A stretch of 64,000 nucleotides of DNA from Amycolatopsis eburnea (GCF_003937945.1 NZ_RSEC01000060.1:496001-560000), one strand, 5' to 3'. Shown: positions 51,027 through 60,670, counted from the first letter of the stretch. Numbers and translations are program-made. Notes: generated by a model from the letters alone, not told the origin.

Positions 51027-51748
51027 GCCGCCAGCACCCGCTGGTACGCCGCCCGCAGCGCCGGGCCCGGCTCGACGCCCAGCCGGTCGGCGAGCAGCGC
51101 GCGGCCGCGGTGGTAGACGTCGATCGCGTCCGCCTGGCGGCCGCTCGCGCAGAGCCCCGCCATGAGCAGGGCCCTCGCGCGTTCCCGCAGCGGGTGTTCG
51201 AGGACGAGCGCGGTGGCGTCGGGGACCGCACGCAGGTGGTCGCCCGACGCCACTTCCGCCTCGATCCGGCCTTCCAGCACCGCCAGCCGCAGCTCTTCGA
51301 AGCGCGCCGACTCGCCCGCGCGCAACGGCTCGGCGACGTCGGCGAGCACCGGGCCGCGCCACAGCTCCAGCGCGGCGCGGAACGCCTTCGCCGCCGGGCC
51401 CGGCCGTCCCGCGCGCAGGTCGTCGTGGCCGGTCCCGGCCAGCCGCTCGAACTCCTCGGCGTCGACCGTGCCGCACGGCGTGAGCAGGTAGCCGCCGCCC
51501 GAACGGACGAGCCGGGCGGGCCGGCCGAGCGCGTGGCGCAGGCGGGAAACGTACGTGCACACCTGCGCTTCCACGGTCGAAGGCCGCTCGGCGTCCCACA
51601 GCAGGGAAATCAGCCGTTCGTCGGGTACCACCCGGCCGCGGGCCAGCAGCAACGCCGCCAGCAGCGTCCGCGGCTTGCGCCCGCCGAGCGCGGCCGGGCG
51701 GCCGTCGGCGCGCGACACCGCCAGCGGCCCCAACATGCGGAACTCCAT
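51014..51748 (-). CDS. SARP/AfsR-type transcriptional activator (BTAD domain)
   Basis: A 244-residue regulator: an OmpR-like winged helix in residues 1-95 (MEFRMLGPLAVSRADGRPAA, LLAALLLARGRVVPDERLIS, VCTYVSRLRHALG) followed by a bacterial transcriptional activation domain (residues about 100-244, with ARFEELRLAVLEGRIEAEVA and LRERARALLMAGLCASGRQA). SARP proteins usually activate specialised-metabolite genes, but no such cluster is visible nearby. The start is ATG at 51748. It overlaps the exported-protein gene by 13 bp and is divergent from the PP2C-like gene. Confidence 0.9.
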   Translation of the reverse strand: MEFRMLGPLAVSRADGRPAALGGRKPRTLLAALLLARGRVVPDERLISLLWDAERPSTVEAQVCTYVSRLRHALGRPARLVRSGGGYLLTPCGTVDAEEFERLAGTGHDDLRAGRPGPAAKAFRAALELWRGPVLADVAEPLRAGESARFEELRLAVLEGRIEAEVASGDHLRAVPDATALVLEHPLRERARALLMAGLCASGRQADAIDVYHRGRALLADRLGVEPGPALRAAYQRVLAAQAG

Positions 51749-51853
51749 TGCCCCCACCCCGTTCCCACCGTACGCGGAACCGCACCGGAAAGTCTCAGAC
51801 GGCCCACAGGTTCGGCGCGGATCATGGTGGTCAGAGGGGATGAGGAGGCCGCG

Positions 51854-52564
51854 ATGATCACCACCCGTCCGGGGTACCCGCGCTGGCACACCGCGAGTGC
51901 GCAGGGCCCCCGCTCGCTCAACGCCGACGCCGTCGGGGCCTACGCCGCCGCCGGCGGGCCCGGCGTCGTCTTCGCGCTCGCCGACGGGGTCGGCGACGAC
52001 CCGGCCGCCGCACGGGCCGCCCGCGCCGCCGCCGCGGCCGCCGCGCGGACTCCGGTCCACAAAGGACCAGTCGAGGCCGTGCTCGCCGCCCAGCGCGCCG
52101 TCCGCGAGCAGGCGGGCGGGGACGCCGTGCTCGTCGTCGCGATGCCGGCCGCGCACGGCGGCTACCGCATCGCCTGGGTCGGCGACGCCCGCGCGTACTC
52201 CTGGGACGGCACCACGCTCTCGCGGCTGACCACCGACCACACCCTCGCGGAGTACTTCCGCGCCCGCCACCAGCCGGTGACGCCGCGCATGGAGCACGTC
52301 GTCACGACCAGCGTCCGCACCACCGAAGCGGACGAGATCGGCACGGCGGAGACCACGAGCACGGGCCTGCTGCTGACCAGCGACGGCATCCACAAGCCGC
52401 TCGCCGGCGGCGGCATCCGCGCCGTGCTGGCCCAACCGGGCGCGGGTGCCGCGGAACTCGTCGAAGCGGCGCTGGCCCGCGGCGGCTCGGACAACGCGAC
52501 CGCCATCTACGTCGAACCCCTGGAGGCCGACGTCACGACGGTGCGATTTCCCGTCGCCGCGTGA
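51854..52564 (+). CDS. PP2C-family protein phosphatase (SpoIIE/PppA-like)
   Basis: A 236-residue phosphatase domain protein. Metal-binding and family motifs are GPRSLNADAVGAY, FALADGVGDDPAAARAAR, WVGDARAYSWDGTTLSRLTT, TSDGIHKPLAG and SDNATAIYVEP. It should remove phosphate from Ser/Thr residues of partner proteins, with Mg or Mn at the conserved Asp residues. The ATG at 51854 was chosen (GAGGAGG 6 nt upstream). The divergent SARP-like gene might be a partner, though no kinase is nearby. Confidence 0.82.
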   Translation: MITTRPGYPRWHTASAQGPRSLNADAVGAYAAAGGPGVVFALADGVGDDPAAARAARAAAAAAARTPVHKGPVEAVLAAQRAVREQAGGDAVLVVAMPAAHGGYRIAWVGDARAYSWDGTTLSRLTTDHTLAEYFRARHQPVTPRMEHVVTTSVRTTEADEIGTAETTSTGLLLTSDGIHKPLAGGGIRAVLAQPGAGAAELVEAALARGGSDNATAIYVEPLEADVTTVRFPVAA

Positions 52565-52688
52565 GCCCGGTTAGTGCGGTGACCACGAAGGTTCACCGGG
52601 GCGGGGCCCTGGGGTGGTGAGGCCGGCCTGTCGAACGGCCTCGTGCCGATCTCCGTCGTCAGACGGGAACGGCCGGCTCACCGCTCAC

Positions 52689-52787
52689 AACGGCCAACTC
52701 GTGCACCGGAACGGCCAACTCGCCGGCAGGCGGGTGAGTTGGCCGTTCGGGTCGGTGCGTTGGCCCTTCCGGTTGGTGAGTTGGCCG
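52689..52787. repeat. short repeats in direct and inverted orientation (family B)
   Basis: AACGGCCAACTC occurs at 52689-52700 and 52710-52721; its complement occurs at 52736-52747 and, shortened to 10 nt, at 52778-52787. Several alternative hairpins are possible. It lies in the 354-nt gene-free stretch 52565-52918, which also holds the family A hairpin at 52853; nothing else is seen there. Confidence 0.7.
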
Positions 52788-52852
52788 CCGGGGTTGTTGT
52801 GGTCGGTGCTGCCGAGGGGGCGGGGAGGCCAGTGTGGCGGGTTCGCTTGCGC

Positions 52853-52899
52853 CCCAATGTGGCGTTCGGTGCGTTGAACGCACCGAACGCCACATTGGG
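52853..52899. repeat. long perfect hairpin repeat (family A, copy 3)
   Basis: A perfect 22-bp stem (52853-52874 with 52878-52899) and a TGA loop; core TGGCGTTCGGTGCGT. It matches copy 2 except for two base pairs that change on both arms, so pairing is kept. It lies 20 nt past the stop of the convergent DUF2127-like gene and may end its transcript. Confidence 0.85.
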
Positions 52900-52918
52900 T
52901 GCGTTCCCGGTCATCGCA

Positions 52919-53395
52919 CTAGCCGCGTTTGAGCTGCCGGTACTCGCGCAGCACGAGGACGATGATCACAACGTCGAGCGCGGCGAAGAACGGCAGCGCG
53001 ATCGAGTGGGTGTGCACGGCCCGGAAGATCTCGTAGACCACGAAGGCGGCGAGGACGACGGCCGCCACCGGGTAGGCGCGGACGATCTTCCGGGCCAGCG
53101 CCCACACCAGGCCGAGCTTGATGAGCCCGTGGGCGAGCAGGTAGGCGACGGCGAACGTCTTGGTGTCGCCGTTCAGGAAGTTCTCCGTCGCCGACTGGAG
53201 GTGCCGCGCGAGCGTGCCCGACGGGTCGCCGAGCAGGTCGCGGGTGATCACCGCGTGGGTGAACCCGCTGACGGCCGCGGCCGGGATGAACGCGAGGATC
53301 AGGGCCCCGACGACCTGCAGCGCGCCGTCGAGGCCCTTGATCGCGATGGCGACCCGGAAGAACTTCTCGGTCGCCGTGGCTTTCGCTTCCGTCAT
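52919..53395 (-). CDS. DUF2127-like membrane protein
   Basis: A 158-residue protein with four predicted membrane helices: residues 14-40 (AIAIKGLDGALQVVGALILA), about 82-105 (YLLAHGLIKLGLVWALARKI), 108-125 (AYPVAAVVLAAFVVYEIFR) and 133-150 (ALPFFAALDVVIIVLVLREY). The KGLDGALQVVG and HGLIKL segments are characteristic of DUF2127 proteins, which have no known function. The ATG is at 53395. It lies just downstream of the GH92 gene on the same strand? No: GH92 ends at 53423, 28 nt before this start, so the two could be one transcript. Confidence 0.78.
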   Translation of the reverse strand: MTEAKATATEKFFRVAIAIKGLDGALQVVGALILAFIPAAAVSGFTHAVITRDLLGDPSGTLARHLQSATENFLNGDTKTFAVAYLLAHGLIKLGLVWALARKIVRAYPVAAVVLAAFVVYEIFRAVHTHSIALPFFAALDVVIIVLVLREYRQLKRG

Positions 53396-53422
53396 GCCAC
53401 CCAGCTCAGCACAAAGCGCAGG

Positions 53423-55765
53423 TCAGCGCACCTGGGACAGAGCGGGCGGAACGGACTTCGTGCCCCACGTCGTGGGGGTGTCGCTCAGCGAAAACCGGAT
53501 CTTGCCGGCGCGGAGCAGGTCCGTGTGGGAGATCCAGCTGCGGTCGTAGCCCCGCGACCCGATCCGGACGTCCTGGGTGTACTGCAGCTTCGCCGCGCTC
53601 GCGCCGGGCGCCTCGATCTCGATCTCGCGGCCGCCCGCCGGGTGGATCTCGACCTTCTCGAACATCGGCGTGCTCAGCAGGTACGTCCCGGAGCCGGGCT
53701 GGGCTTCGAAGACGCCGGTCATGCCGAAGACGAGCCACGACGAGATGGTGCCGAGGTCGTCGTTGCCGGGCATGCCGTACGGCGTGTCGGTGAACAGCGT
53801 CCGCGCCGCGCGCAGCACGGCCGAGGTCTTCCAGGGCGCGCCCGTCCAGCTGTACATCCAGGGCGCGTGCAGGTCGGGCTCGTTGTTCGGGTTGAAGGCG
53901 AAGTTGTTGTGGTAGTCGTACGCGCCGTGGACCCAGGAGTCCTTGGCGGCCTTCGCCGGGTCGGTGAGCAGCAGCGGCGTGTCGAAGAAGGTGTCGAGCC
54001 GCTTCTCCGCCTGCGCCGGGCCGCCCATCAGGCCGAACAGCTTCGCCGTGTCCTGCTGGGCGAGCCACTGGTACTGCCACGGCGTTCCCTCGTGGAAGCC
54101 GGTCGACTGCGCCGGGTCGGGGTCGCCGACGCCGGTGCCGTCCGCCGCGCGGGTGCGCGGGAAACCGGTGAAGCCGTGGGATTCGACGCCGGTGTCCCAC
54201 AGCTTCGCGAAGTTGCCGCAGCGGGCGGACAGCGTCGCGGCCTTGTCCCGGTAGCCCAGCCCGGACGCCATGGTCGACAGCGCGCAGTCGGCGAGGGCGT
54301 ACTCGAGGGTCGCCGAGCCGGCCTGGCGGGTGTCGCCGTAGGTGTAACCCGGGAGGTCCTGGTACCCGATCCAGCCGTTCTTCACGTACGTCGGGTTGCC
54401 GTCGCGGCCGCGGAAGATCGACTGGTCGGCCGGGACCTCGTTGGCGTTGCGCCACAACGCGTCGAAGAGCTGACGCGCGGTCCGGTCGTCCAGGATGCCG
54501 CGGCGGTAGTTGTCGACCACCCACGGCGTGACGGGGTCGCCGCTCATCACGTTCGTCTCGCCGCCGCCCAGCGCCCAGCGCGGGACCCAGCCGCCGTCCT
54601 GGTAGATCTTGAGGACGGACTTGGTCATGTCCGCCGCCTTGTCCGGGTGTAGGAGCGCGACCAGCTGGTTCTGCGACCGGTAGGTGTCCCAGAGCGAGAA
54701 CATCTGGTAGTACGTGTCCCGGCTGCGGTGCACGGCGTCGTCGAAGCCGCGGTACGAACCGTCCACATCGGACCCGACGGACGGGTGCAGCAGCGACCGG
54801 TACAGCGCGCTGTAGTACGTGCGCTGGTCGGCGGTCGTCCCGCCGGCGACGCGCATCCGGTTCAGCTCGGCTTGCCAGGTGTCGTGCGCCTGCTTTTCGG
54901 CCTTGTCGAACGACTGGGGCTGCTCGGCCGCGCGGTTCAGCCGGGCGCCGTCGATCGAGGTGTACGACAGGCCGACGGAGGCGCCGACCTGGCTCTTGTC
55001 GCTGCCGAAGGTGAGCCACGCGCCGGTGCGCTGGGACCCGAGCTTGGCGTCGCGCTGGTTCGGGGTCAGCTTCGAGTCGGTCCAGGTGCCGAAGCCGGTG
55101 AACTCGCGGTCGAACTTCGCGCTGAAGAAGACCTTGTAGCGCTCCTTCTGCGTCTCCCAGCAGAAGTTGCCGCCCTGCAGCCAGCCCTCGACGGTGTCGT
55201 CGCCGACGACGTGGACGTCCCCGGCGTAGGTGTAGCCGTTGCTCTCGCCGACCTCGATGAGGACGTTCTGGCTCGCACCGTCCGGGAAGGTGTAGCGGTG
55301 CTGGCCGGTGCGCTGGGTGGCGGTCAGCTCGGCTTCGACGCCGTTGCCGAGCTTGACGCCGTAGTACCCGGGCCGTCGCGTCTCGTCGGCGTGGCTGAAC
55401 TTCGCGCCGTACTGCGCGGGATCGCTGCTGGTCACGGCGCCGGTGGTGGGCATGAAGCGGAAGTTGCCCATCGTCTGGCAGCCGACCCCGGAGAGGTGGG
55501 TGTGGCTGAAGCCGAGGGTCGTGTCCTGGGCGTAGTCGTAGGACGCGTACTTCTTGAGCTGGGTGTCCGGGGACAGCTGCACCATCCCGAAGGGGGTGGT
55601 GGCGCCCGGGAACGTGGTGCCGTCCCCGTTGTTGCCGATCGAGGTGTCGACGAGCGTGGTGGGGTCGTCGGCGAACCTCGGCCCGGCGGCTTGGGCGGGG
55701 GTCGCGAGGGCCATCGTCGTGGCTCCGGCGAGCAAGGTGGCAAGGACGCGCGTCCGCGCTCTCAT
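53423..55765 (-). CDS. secreted GH92-family glycosidase (alpha-1,2-mannosidase type)
   Basis: A 780-residue exported glycosidase. The signal peptide (MRARTRVLATLLAGATTMAL, cleavage near AQAAG) is followed by the GH92 N-terminal beta-sandwich (DTSIGNNGDGTTFPGATTPF, GFSHTHLSGVGC) and the alpha/alpha-barrel domain with NNEPDLHAPWMYSWTG and MPGNDDLGTISSW, which hold the catalytic acid/base region and calcium-linked residues of the family. Most members remove terminal alpha-mannose from glycans, with a few acting on related linkages. A perfect LacI-type palindrome lies 12 nt upstream of the ATG, so sugar-dependent repression is likely. Confidence 0.93.
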   Translation of the reverse strand: MRARTRVLATLLAGATTMALATPAQAAGPRFADDPTTLVDTSIGNNGDGTTFPGATTPFGMVQLSPDTQLKKYASYDYAQDTTLGFSHTHLSGVGCQTMGNFRFMPTTGAVTSSDPAQYGAKFSHADETRRPGYYGVKLGNGVEAELTATQRTGQHRYTFPDGASQNVLIEVGESNGYTYAGDVHVVGDDTVEGWLQGGNFCWETQKERYKVFFSAKFDREFTGFGTWTDSKLTPNQRDAKLGSQRTGAWLTFGSDKSQVGASVGLSYTSIDGARLNRAAEQPQSFDKAEKQAHDTWQAELNRMRVAGGTTADQRTYYSALYRSLLHPSVGSDVDGSYRGFDDAVHRSRDTYYQMFSLWDTYRSQNQLVALLHPDKAADMTKSVLKIYQDGGWVPRWALGGGETNVMSGDPVTPWVVDNYRRGILDDRTARQLFDALWRNANEVPADQSIFRGRDGNPTYVKNGWIGYQDLPGYTYGDTRQAGSATLEYALADCALSTMASGLGYRDKAATLSARCGNFAKLWDTGVESHGFTGFPRTRAADGTGVGDPDPAQSTGFHEGTPWQYQWLAQQDTAKLFGLMGGPAQAEKRLDTFFDTPLLLTDPAKAAKDSWVHGAYDYHNNFAFNPNNEPDLHAPWMYSWTGAPWKTSAVLRAARTLFTDTPYGMPGNDDLGTISSWLVFGMTGVFEAQPGSGTYLLSTPMFEKVEIHPAGGREIEIEAPGASAAKLQYTQDVRIGSRGYDRSWISHTDLLRAGKIRFSLSDTPTTWGTKSVPPALSQVR

Positions 55766-55776
55766 CCGTGTCCTCC

Positions 55777-55790
55777 TGACAACGTTGTCA
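55777..55790. promoter_or_regulatory. LacI-type operator before the GH92 gene
   Basis: A perfect 14-bp palindrome, TGACAACGTTGTCA, 12 nt upstream of the GH92 start. AACGTT-centred palindromes of this kind are classic LacI/GalR-family sites. No LacI gene is in the window. Confidence 0.7.
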
Positions 55791-55850
55791 CATCAACGGT
55801 GGGATCCTTTCCGTTGTCCGGTGGACATTGCAAGCCCCGAACGAAGGGGG

Positions 55851-57299
55851 TCAGATCTGGTGCGTGACGTGCCCGTCGAGGATGGTCGCCGTCACCGGGA
55901 GGTTCCGCAGGTCCGACGGCGAGAGCGCCGACGGGTCCGTCGCCGTCACCATCAGGTCCGCGACGTCCCCCACGGCCACGCCGCGGCGGCCGCCCGAGGA
56001 CGAAGCCAGCGCGTCGGCGAACGGGATCGACTGCTCCGGGTGCCACGGCGGGCGGTCGTCGTCGGTGCGGGCGACCGCCGAGGCGATGCCGTCCCACGGG
56101 TCGAGGGGCGCGACCGGCGCGTCCGAGCCGAACTCCAGGCGGGCACCCGACTCCAGCAGCGAACGGTACGAGAACGCGCGCGAAGTCCGGCCGTGCCAGT
56201 GGCGGTCGGCCACGTCCCGGTCGTCCGGCTGGTGGGCGGGCTGGACCGACGCCACCAGGCCCAGGGCGGCGAACCGCGGGATGTCGGCCGGCGCGAGCAG
56301 CTGGGCGTGCTCGACGCGGCCCGGGCAGCCGATCTCCTCGAAGGCGTCCAGCGCGATCGTGTTGGCGTGGTCGCCGATCGCGTGCACCGCCGGGAGCAGG
56401 CCGTGGTCGAAAGCGCGGCGCATCAAGGGAAGCAGCTCGGCGGGCGGGAGTTCGAGCAGGCCCGGTGACTCGCTGCCCGGGTAGGGGTCGTGGCAATAAG
56501 CCGTGCGCGTGTTGAGGGAGCCGTCCACGAAGAGCTTGAACGGGCCGACCGTCAGGCGCCCGTCCGCGTCCGGGAGGACGTCGCCCGTGCGGTGGCCGCG
56601 CTCGATGGTCTGGTCCAGCAGGTGTTTCGCGATCACGCACGCAACCCGGGTCGACGGCGTGCCGCGGCGGGTCCAGTCCGCCACCGTGTCCGCGTACTCG
56701 TAGTCGACGATCTGCGTCACGCCGCGAGCCGCCGCGGCGGCGAGGGCTTCCGCGACCCAGGCGTCCTGGGTGTCGATCGACGCCGTCGGGAGCTGGGCCG
56801 TCGCGCTCATGCAGTCGGCCTCCAGCAGGACGCCGGTCGGGTGGTCGCGGCCGATCAGCTTCAGTGCCGCCGGGCTCAGCCAGAGCGTGTGGAGGTCCGC
56901 GCTGAACAACGCGACCGCGCGGCCGGGCAGCGCGCGCTGCAGCAGGTCCTTGTGCGGCAGGTCCGGCCACAGCCCGTCGCGGAAACCCGCGCCCACCACC
57001 AGCTCCGACTGCGGGGCCGGCGTCGCCAGCAGGTGCGCCAGCAGCAGCTCGATCGCCTCCGCGGCCGACCGGGCCGCGTCCAGGGGGATGCGGCGGCGGA
57101 AGGTCGCCCACTGCACGACGTGGACGTGCGCGTCCACCAAACCCGGCAGCAGCGTGCCGCCGTGACCGTCGACGACCCGCGCGGCGAACCCGGGCGCCCC
57201 CGGCTCGGTGATCGCCGTGACGCGGCCGTCGTTCACCCGTACGTCCGCGAGCTCGCCGCCGAGCCCGGGGCGCACGCGGCGCAGCAGGAGATCATCCAT
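55851..57299 (-). CDS. amidohydrolase family 3 (YtcJ-like) protein
   Basis: A 482-residue metal-dependent hydrolase. The metal-binding HxH is in GLVDAHVHVVQW (about residues 53-64), the later His in PAVHAIGDHANTIAL and VEHAQLL, and the Asp in FGSDAPVAPLDPW, all in the TIM-barrel order of the amidohydrolase superfamily. Small beta strands at both ends (LRRVRPGLGGELADVRV and ATILDGHVTH) form the composite beta domain. Many YtcJ-type proteins have unknown substrates (amides, N-acyl compounds, hydantoin-like). It stands alone between GH92 and the ABC operon. Confidence 0.87.
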   Translation of the reverse strand: MDDLLLRRVRPGLGGELADVRVNDGRVTAITEPGAPGFAARVVDGHGGTLLPGLVDAHVHVVQWATFRRRIPLDAARSAAEAIELLLAHLLATPAPQSELVVGAGFRDGLWPDLPHKDLLQRALPGRAVALFSADLHTLWLSPAALKLIGRDHPTGVLLEADCMSATAQLPTASIDTQDAWVAEALAAAAARGVTQIVDYEYADTVADWTRRGTPSTRVACVIAKHLLDQTIERGHRTGDVLPDADGRLTVGPFKLFVDGSLNTRTAYCHDPYPGSESPGLLELPPAELLPLMRRAFDHGLLPAVHAIGDHANTIALDAFEEIGCPGRVEHAQLLAPADIPRFAALGLVASVQPAHQPDDRDVADRHWHGRTSRAFSYRSLLESGARLEFGSDAPVAPLDPWDGIASAVARTDDDRPPWHPEQSIPFADALASSSGGRRGVAVGDVADLMVTATDPSALSPSDLRNLPVTATILDGHVTHQI

Positions 57300-57386
57300 G
57301 CCGCTTACCTTGCCAGCCGGACCCGTCCGGGTGAAGCACGGCTTGAGAGGGGAAATATCGGGGTACTAGCCAGTGTTGGAAAAGAT

Positions 57387-57472
57387 GGCAGCCGTCGCCC
57401 GCCGAAGGGTCAGGGCCGGTCCATGGGCGCCGCCTTCACAAGCCGCGCAGGGTTCGACTCCCTCGGTTGCCG
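57387..57472 (+). other. tRNA-like sequence (possible degenerate tRNA or attachment-site remnant)
   Basis: An 86-nt stretch with tRNA-like ends: GGCAGCC at 57387-57393 can pair with GGTTGCC at 57465-57471 (one G-T pair), and AGGGTTCGACTCCCT (57449-57463) is a good T-arm, one pair short. A TTCACAA stretch (57435-57441) looks like an anticodon loop (CAC), but its stem pairs poorly and there is no convincing D-arm or A-box. I do not call it a functional tRNA. Confidence 0.3.
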
Positions 57473-57478
57473 CTCGAG

Positions 57479-59034
57479 TTATCCGACCGGGATGTCCCGG
57501 CGCCGCAACGCGATCAGGCCGACGGCGCCGGCGGCGCCCGCGATCAGGACCAGCCACAGCACCGGAACCGCCGAGAACGTGCCACCCGGCAGGCGCGCCA
57601 AGTGCTGGAACGGCGAGATCCCCAGCACCGCCGGGCTCCACCGCAACGCCGTACCCACCAGCGACAGCAGCAGGAACGCGCCCAGCAGCCCCCACGCCGC
57701 CGCGGCGAAACGCGGGGCGAGACCGATCAACGCCGCCGCCAGGCCGGCCAGTACCCACACCGCCGGCAGCTGCGCGAGCGCCGCCGGGACCAGCGACGCG
57801 CCCGTTCCGTACGCCGCGCCGGTCGCCAAACCCGTGACCGCCAGCAAGACCGCCGAACCCAGCACCGCGATCAGCCCGTGCGCCGCCGCCCAGCCGAGCC
57901 GGCCGACCGCCGTCGCCAGCACCGGCTCCGCGCGGCCCGCCGCCTCCTCGGCACGCAGCTTCAGCGTCGCCTGCACCGCGTACCCCGCCGCCGCCAGGCC
58001 GAACAGCGTCATCGTGCCCGCCAGGTACGCGTCGGTCACCGCGCCCCCGCCGCCCACGCGGGAGAACACCTCCGCGACGGCCGGGTTGTCGCGCATCATG
58101 CCCGCGACGTTCTTGGCGACCCCGCCCATCAGCAGCCCGACCAGCGCGAGGCAGCCGGTCCAGACCACGAGCGTCCCCCGCTGCAGCCGCCAAGCCAGCG
58201 CCCACGGCGAGCGCAGGGACGCCTTCGCCGTCGCCCGGCCCGGCCGCGCCGGGAGCAGCGCCGCACCCAGATCTCGCCGCGCGGAGAGCAGGACCGCCGC
58301 CGCGAAGAGCAACGCCGTCGCGAAAACGCCCAGCGCGAGGACCCACCACCGCTCGCCCGCGAACGGCCGCAGCCGGTGCGCCCAGCCGATCGGCGACAGC
58401 CACGACAGCCAGCCCGCCGGGCCGCTGTCGCCGGCCGCGCGCAGCAGGAACGCCAGGACGAGCCCGCCGATCCCGATCCCCCGCGCGCCGCTCGCGCCCC
58501 ACGTCAGCTGCGCCGCGACCGCGCCGACCCCGGCGAACACCCAGCCGCACAAGGAAAATCCCAGCCCCAGCGCGAACGCGCCCGCCGCCGGGACGCCCTG
58601 CGCGGACAGCCCGGCACCCACGAGCACCCCGTACGCCAGGCACGCCCCGCAGGCGGCGATGACCGCGGCCGCCAGACCCGCGTGCCGCCCGACGACGGTC
58701 GCGCCGGTCAGTTCCCGGCGGCCGGCCTCCTCCTCGGTCCGGGTGTGCCGGATCACCGTGAGCAGCGCGATCAGCCCGGCCACGACCGGGACGAACCCGC
58801 ACTGCCACGCCAGCAGGTTCCCCACCGAGGAGCCGTAGAGCGGACCGTTGCGGACCACGAACGTCGCACTCGACGCGTTCAGGTCGTAGAAGTGCTGTCG
58901 CGAAGCCTCGTCCGGGTACGCGGCTTCGATCGACGACAGGTACCCCATCGGCGCCGCCGTCAAGGCGATGATCCACAGCGGCAGCAGCAGCCGGTCGCGG
59001 CGGAGCACCAGCCGCAGCAGCGCGAAGGTCCCGG

Positions 59035-59038
<4 letters not shown>
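57479..59038 (-). CDS. ABC exporter permease (two-half, tetronasin-type)
   Basis: A 519-residue membrane protein with about 12 helices in two related halves; the N-terminal half begins TFALLRLVLRRDRLLLPLWI and the second half near LAWRLQRGTLVVWTGCLALV. Repeated segments such as RTEEEAGRRELTGATVVGRH and RAEEAAGRAEPVLATAVGRL (the two EEAAGR boxes) identify the actinomycete antibiotic-exporter permeases that pair with DrrA/tetronasin-type ATPases. The ATG at 59038 overlaps the ATPase stop (ATGA). The substrate is unknown; a toxic or signalling small molecule is likely. Confidence 0.88.
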
Positions 59039-59927
<889 letters not shown>

Positions 59928-59931
<4 letters not shown>

Positions 59932-60542
59932 CCCTTCCGTTCGTAGGCGGCCAGCGCTTCGCGGGCCTTTTCGAGGGTTTCGCCGTCGCCGAGCGGGTTG
60001 AGGAACAGGTGCCCGGCGGCCAGGGACATGCGCAGCATCGCCTCGTGCGTGCCCGGCTCCTCGCCGAGCGCGCGGGCGACGTGGTCCTGCAGGATCATCA
60101 GCCCGCCGGTCATCGCGGCGAGCGCGGCGGCGACGCCCCGCGGGTCGGGCATGTCCATGCCCTGCTCCCGGAAGTAGCGCTCGGTGCCGTCGACGATCTC
60201 GGTGAACTGGGCGGCGGCGGCTTCGGAGCCGTCGATCAGCGCGCGCCCCAGGTACCGGCGGTAGAGCAGCTGGCGGGCGTCGAACGACGGGAGGAACCCC
60301 GGGTTCGCGGCCCCCTTCGCCAGCACGTCCTCCTTGAACTTGAGCAGCTCGTCGAAGACGTACGCGTCGCAGGCCTCGCGCAGGCCGTCCTTCGAGCCGA
60401 AGTGGTGGCGGATGAGCCCGCCCGACACCCCGGCCGCCTCGGCGATGTCCAGGATCGACGTCTTTTCCATGCCGCGGGCGGTGAACAGCCGGATGGCGGC
60501 GTCGCGGATCCGGGCCCGCGCGGTGAGGTCTTCGGTGCTCAT
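59928..60542 (-). CDS. TetR-family regulator of the ABC exporter operon
   Basis: A 204-residue repressor with a typical HTH (IRDAAIRLFTARGMEKTSIL, then AAGVSGGLIRHHFGSKDGL) and a helical ligand-binding domain. It is the first gene of the TetR-ATPase-permease operon (ATGA overlap with the ATPase). Three evenly spaced 16-bp palindromes lie just upstream of its ATG at 60542, so it probably represses its own operon until an exported compound binds. Drug-type ligands are usual, but none is indicated here. Confidence 0.93.
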
Positions 60543-60549
60543 GCCCGTC

Positions 60550-60605
60550 CTATACGTACGTGTAGCAAACTACACGAGAATGTAGTCCCCTATACGCACG
60601 TATAG
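60550..60605. promoter_or_regulatory. three TetR operators on a 20-bp period
   Basis: Sixteen-bp palindromes at 60550-60565, 60570-60585 and 60590-60605. The third is perfect (CTATACG-CA-CGTATAG); the other two carry one or two mismatches to CTATACG-NN-CGTATAG. Starts are exactly 20 bp apart, which puts the sites about two helical turns apart. They sit 8 nt before the TetR start. Confidence 0.85.
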
Positions 60606-60610
60606 CAAGG

Positions 60611-60634
60611 CCGCACTTTCACGTGAAAGTGCGG
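60611..60634. repeat. perfect 24-bp palindrome
   Basis: CCGCACTTTCAC followed directly by its complement, with no loop. It lies after the TetR operators and before the next hairpin. It resembles the CTTTC/GAAAG hairpin motifs at 11880 and 14354 and may be a dispersed element or a transcription barrier between divergent genes. Confidence 0.7.
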
Positions 60635-60646
60635 CTTCGGGTTACC

Positions 60647-60670
60647 GCCTAACCGGTCAGCCGGTTAGGC
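60647..60670. terminator. GC-rich hairpin between divergent genes
   Basis: A perfect 10-bp stem (GCCTAACCGG with its complement) and a 4-nt loop. It could stop transcription or insulate the TetR promoter from the protease promoter. The remaining sequence to 60777 shows no gene. Confidence 0.5.

Noticed and set aside
51014..51748. Specialised-metabolite gene cluster around the SARP-like regulator
   Set aside because: Neighbouring genes (phosphatase, exported protein, GH92) include no synthase or tailoring set.
57387..57472. Functional tRNA gene
   Set aside because: Acceptor and T-arm look right, but D-arm, A-box and anticodon stem are not acceptable; reported only as tRNA-like.
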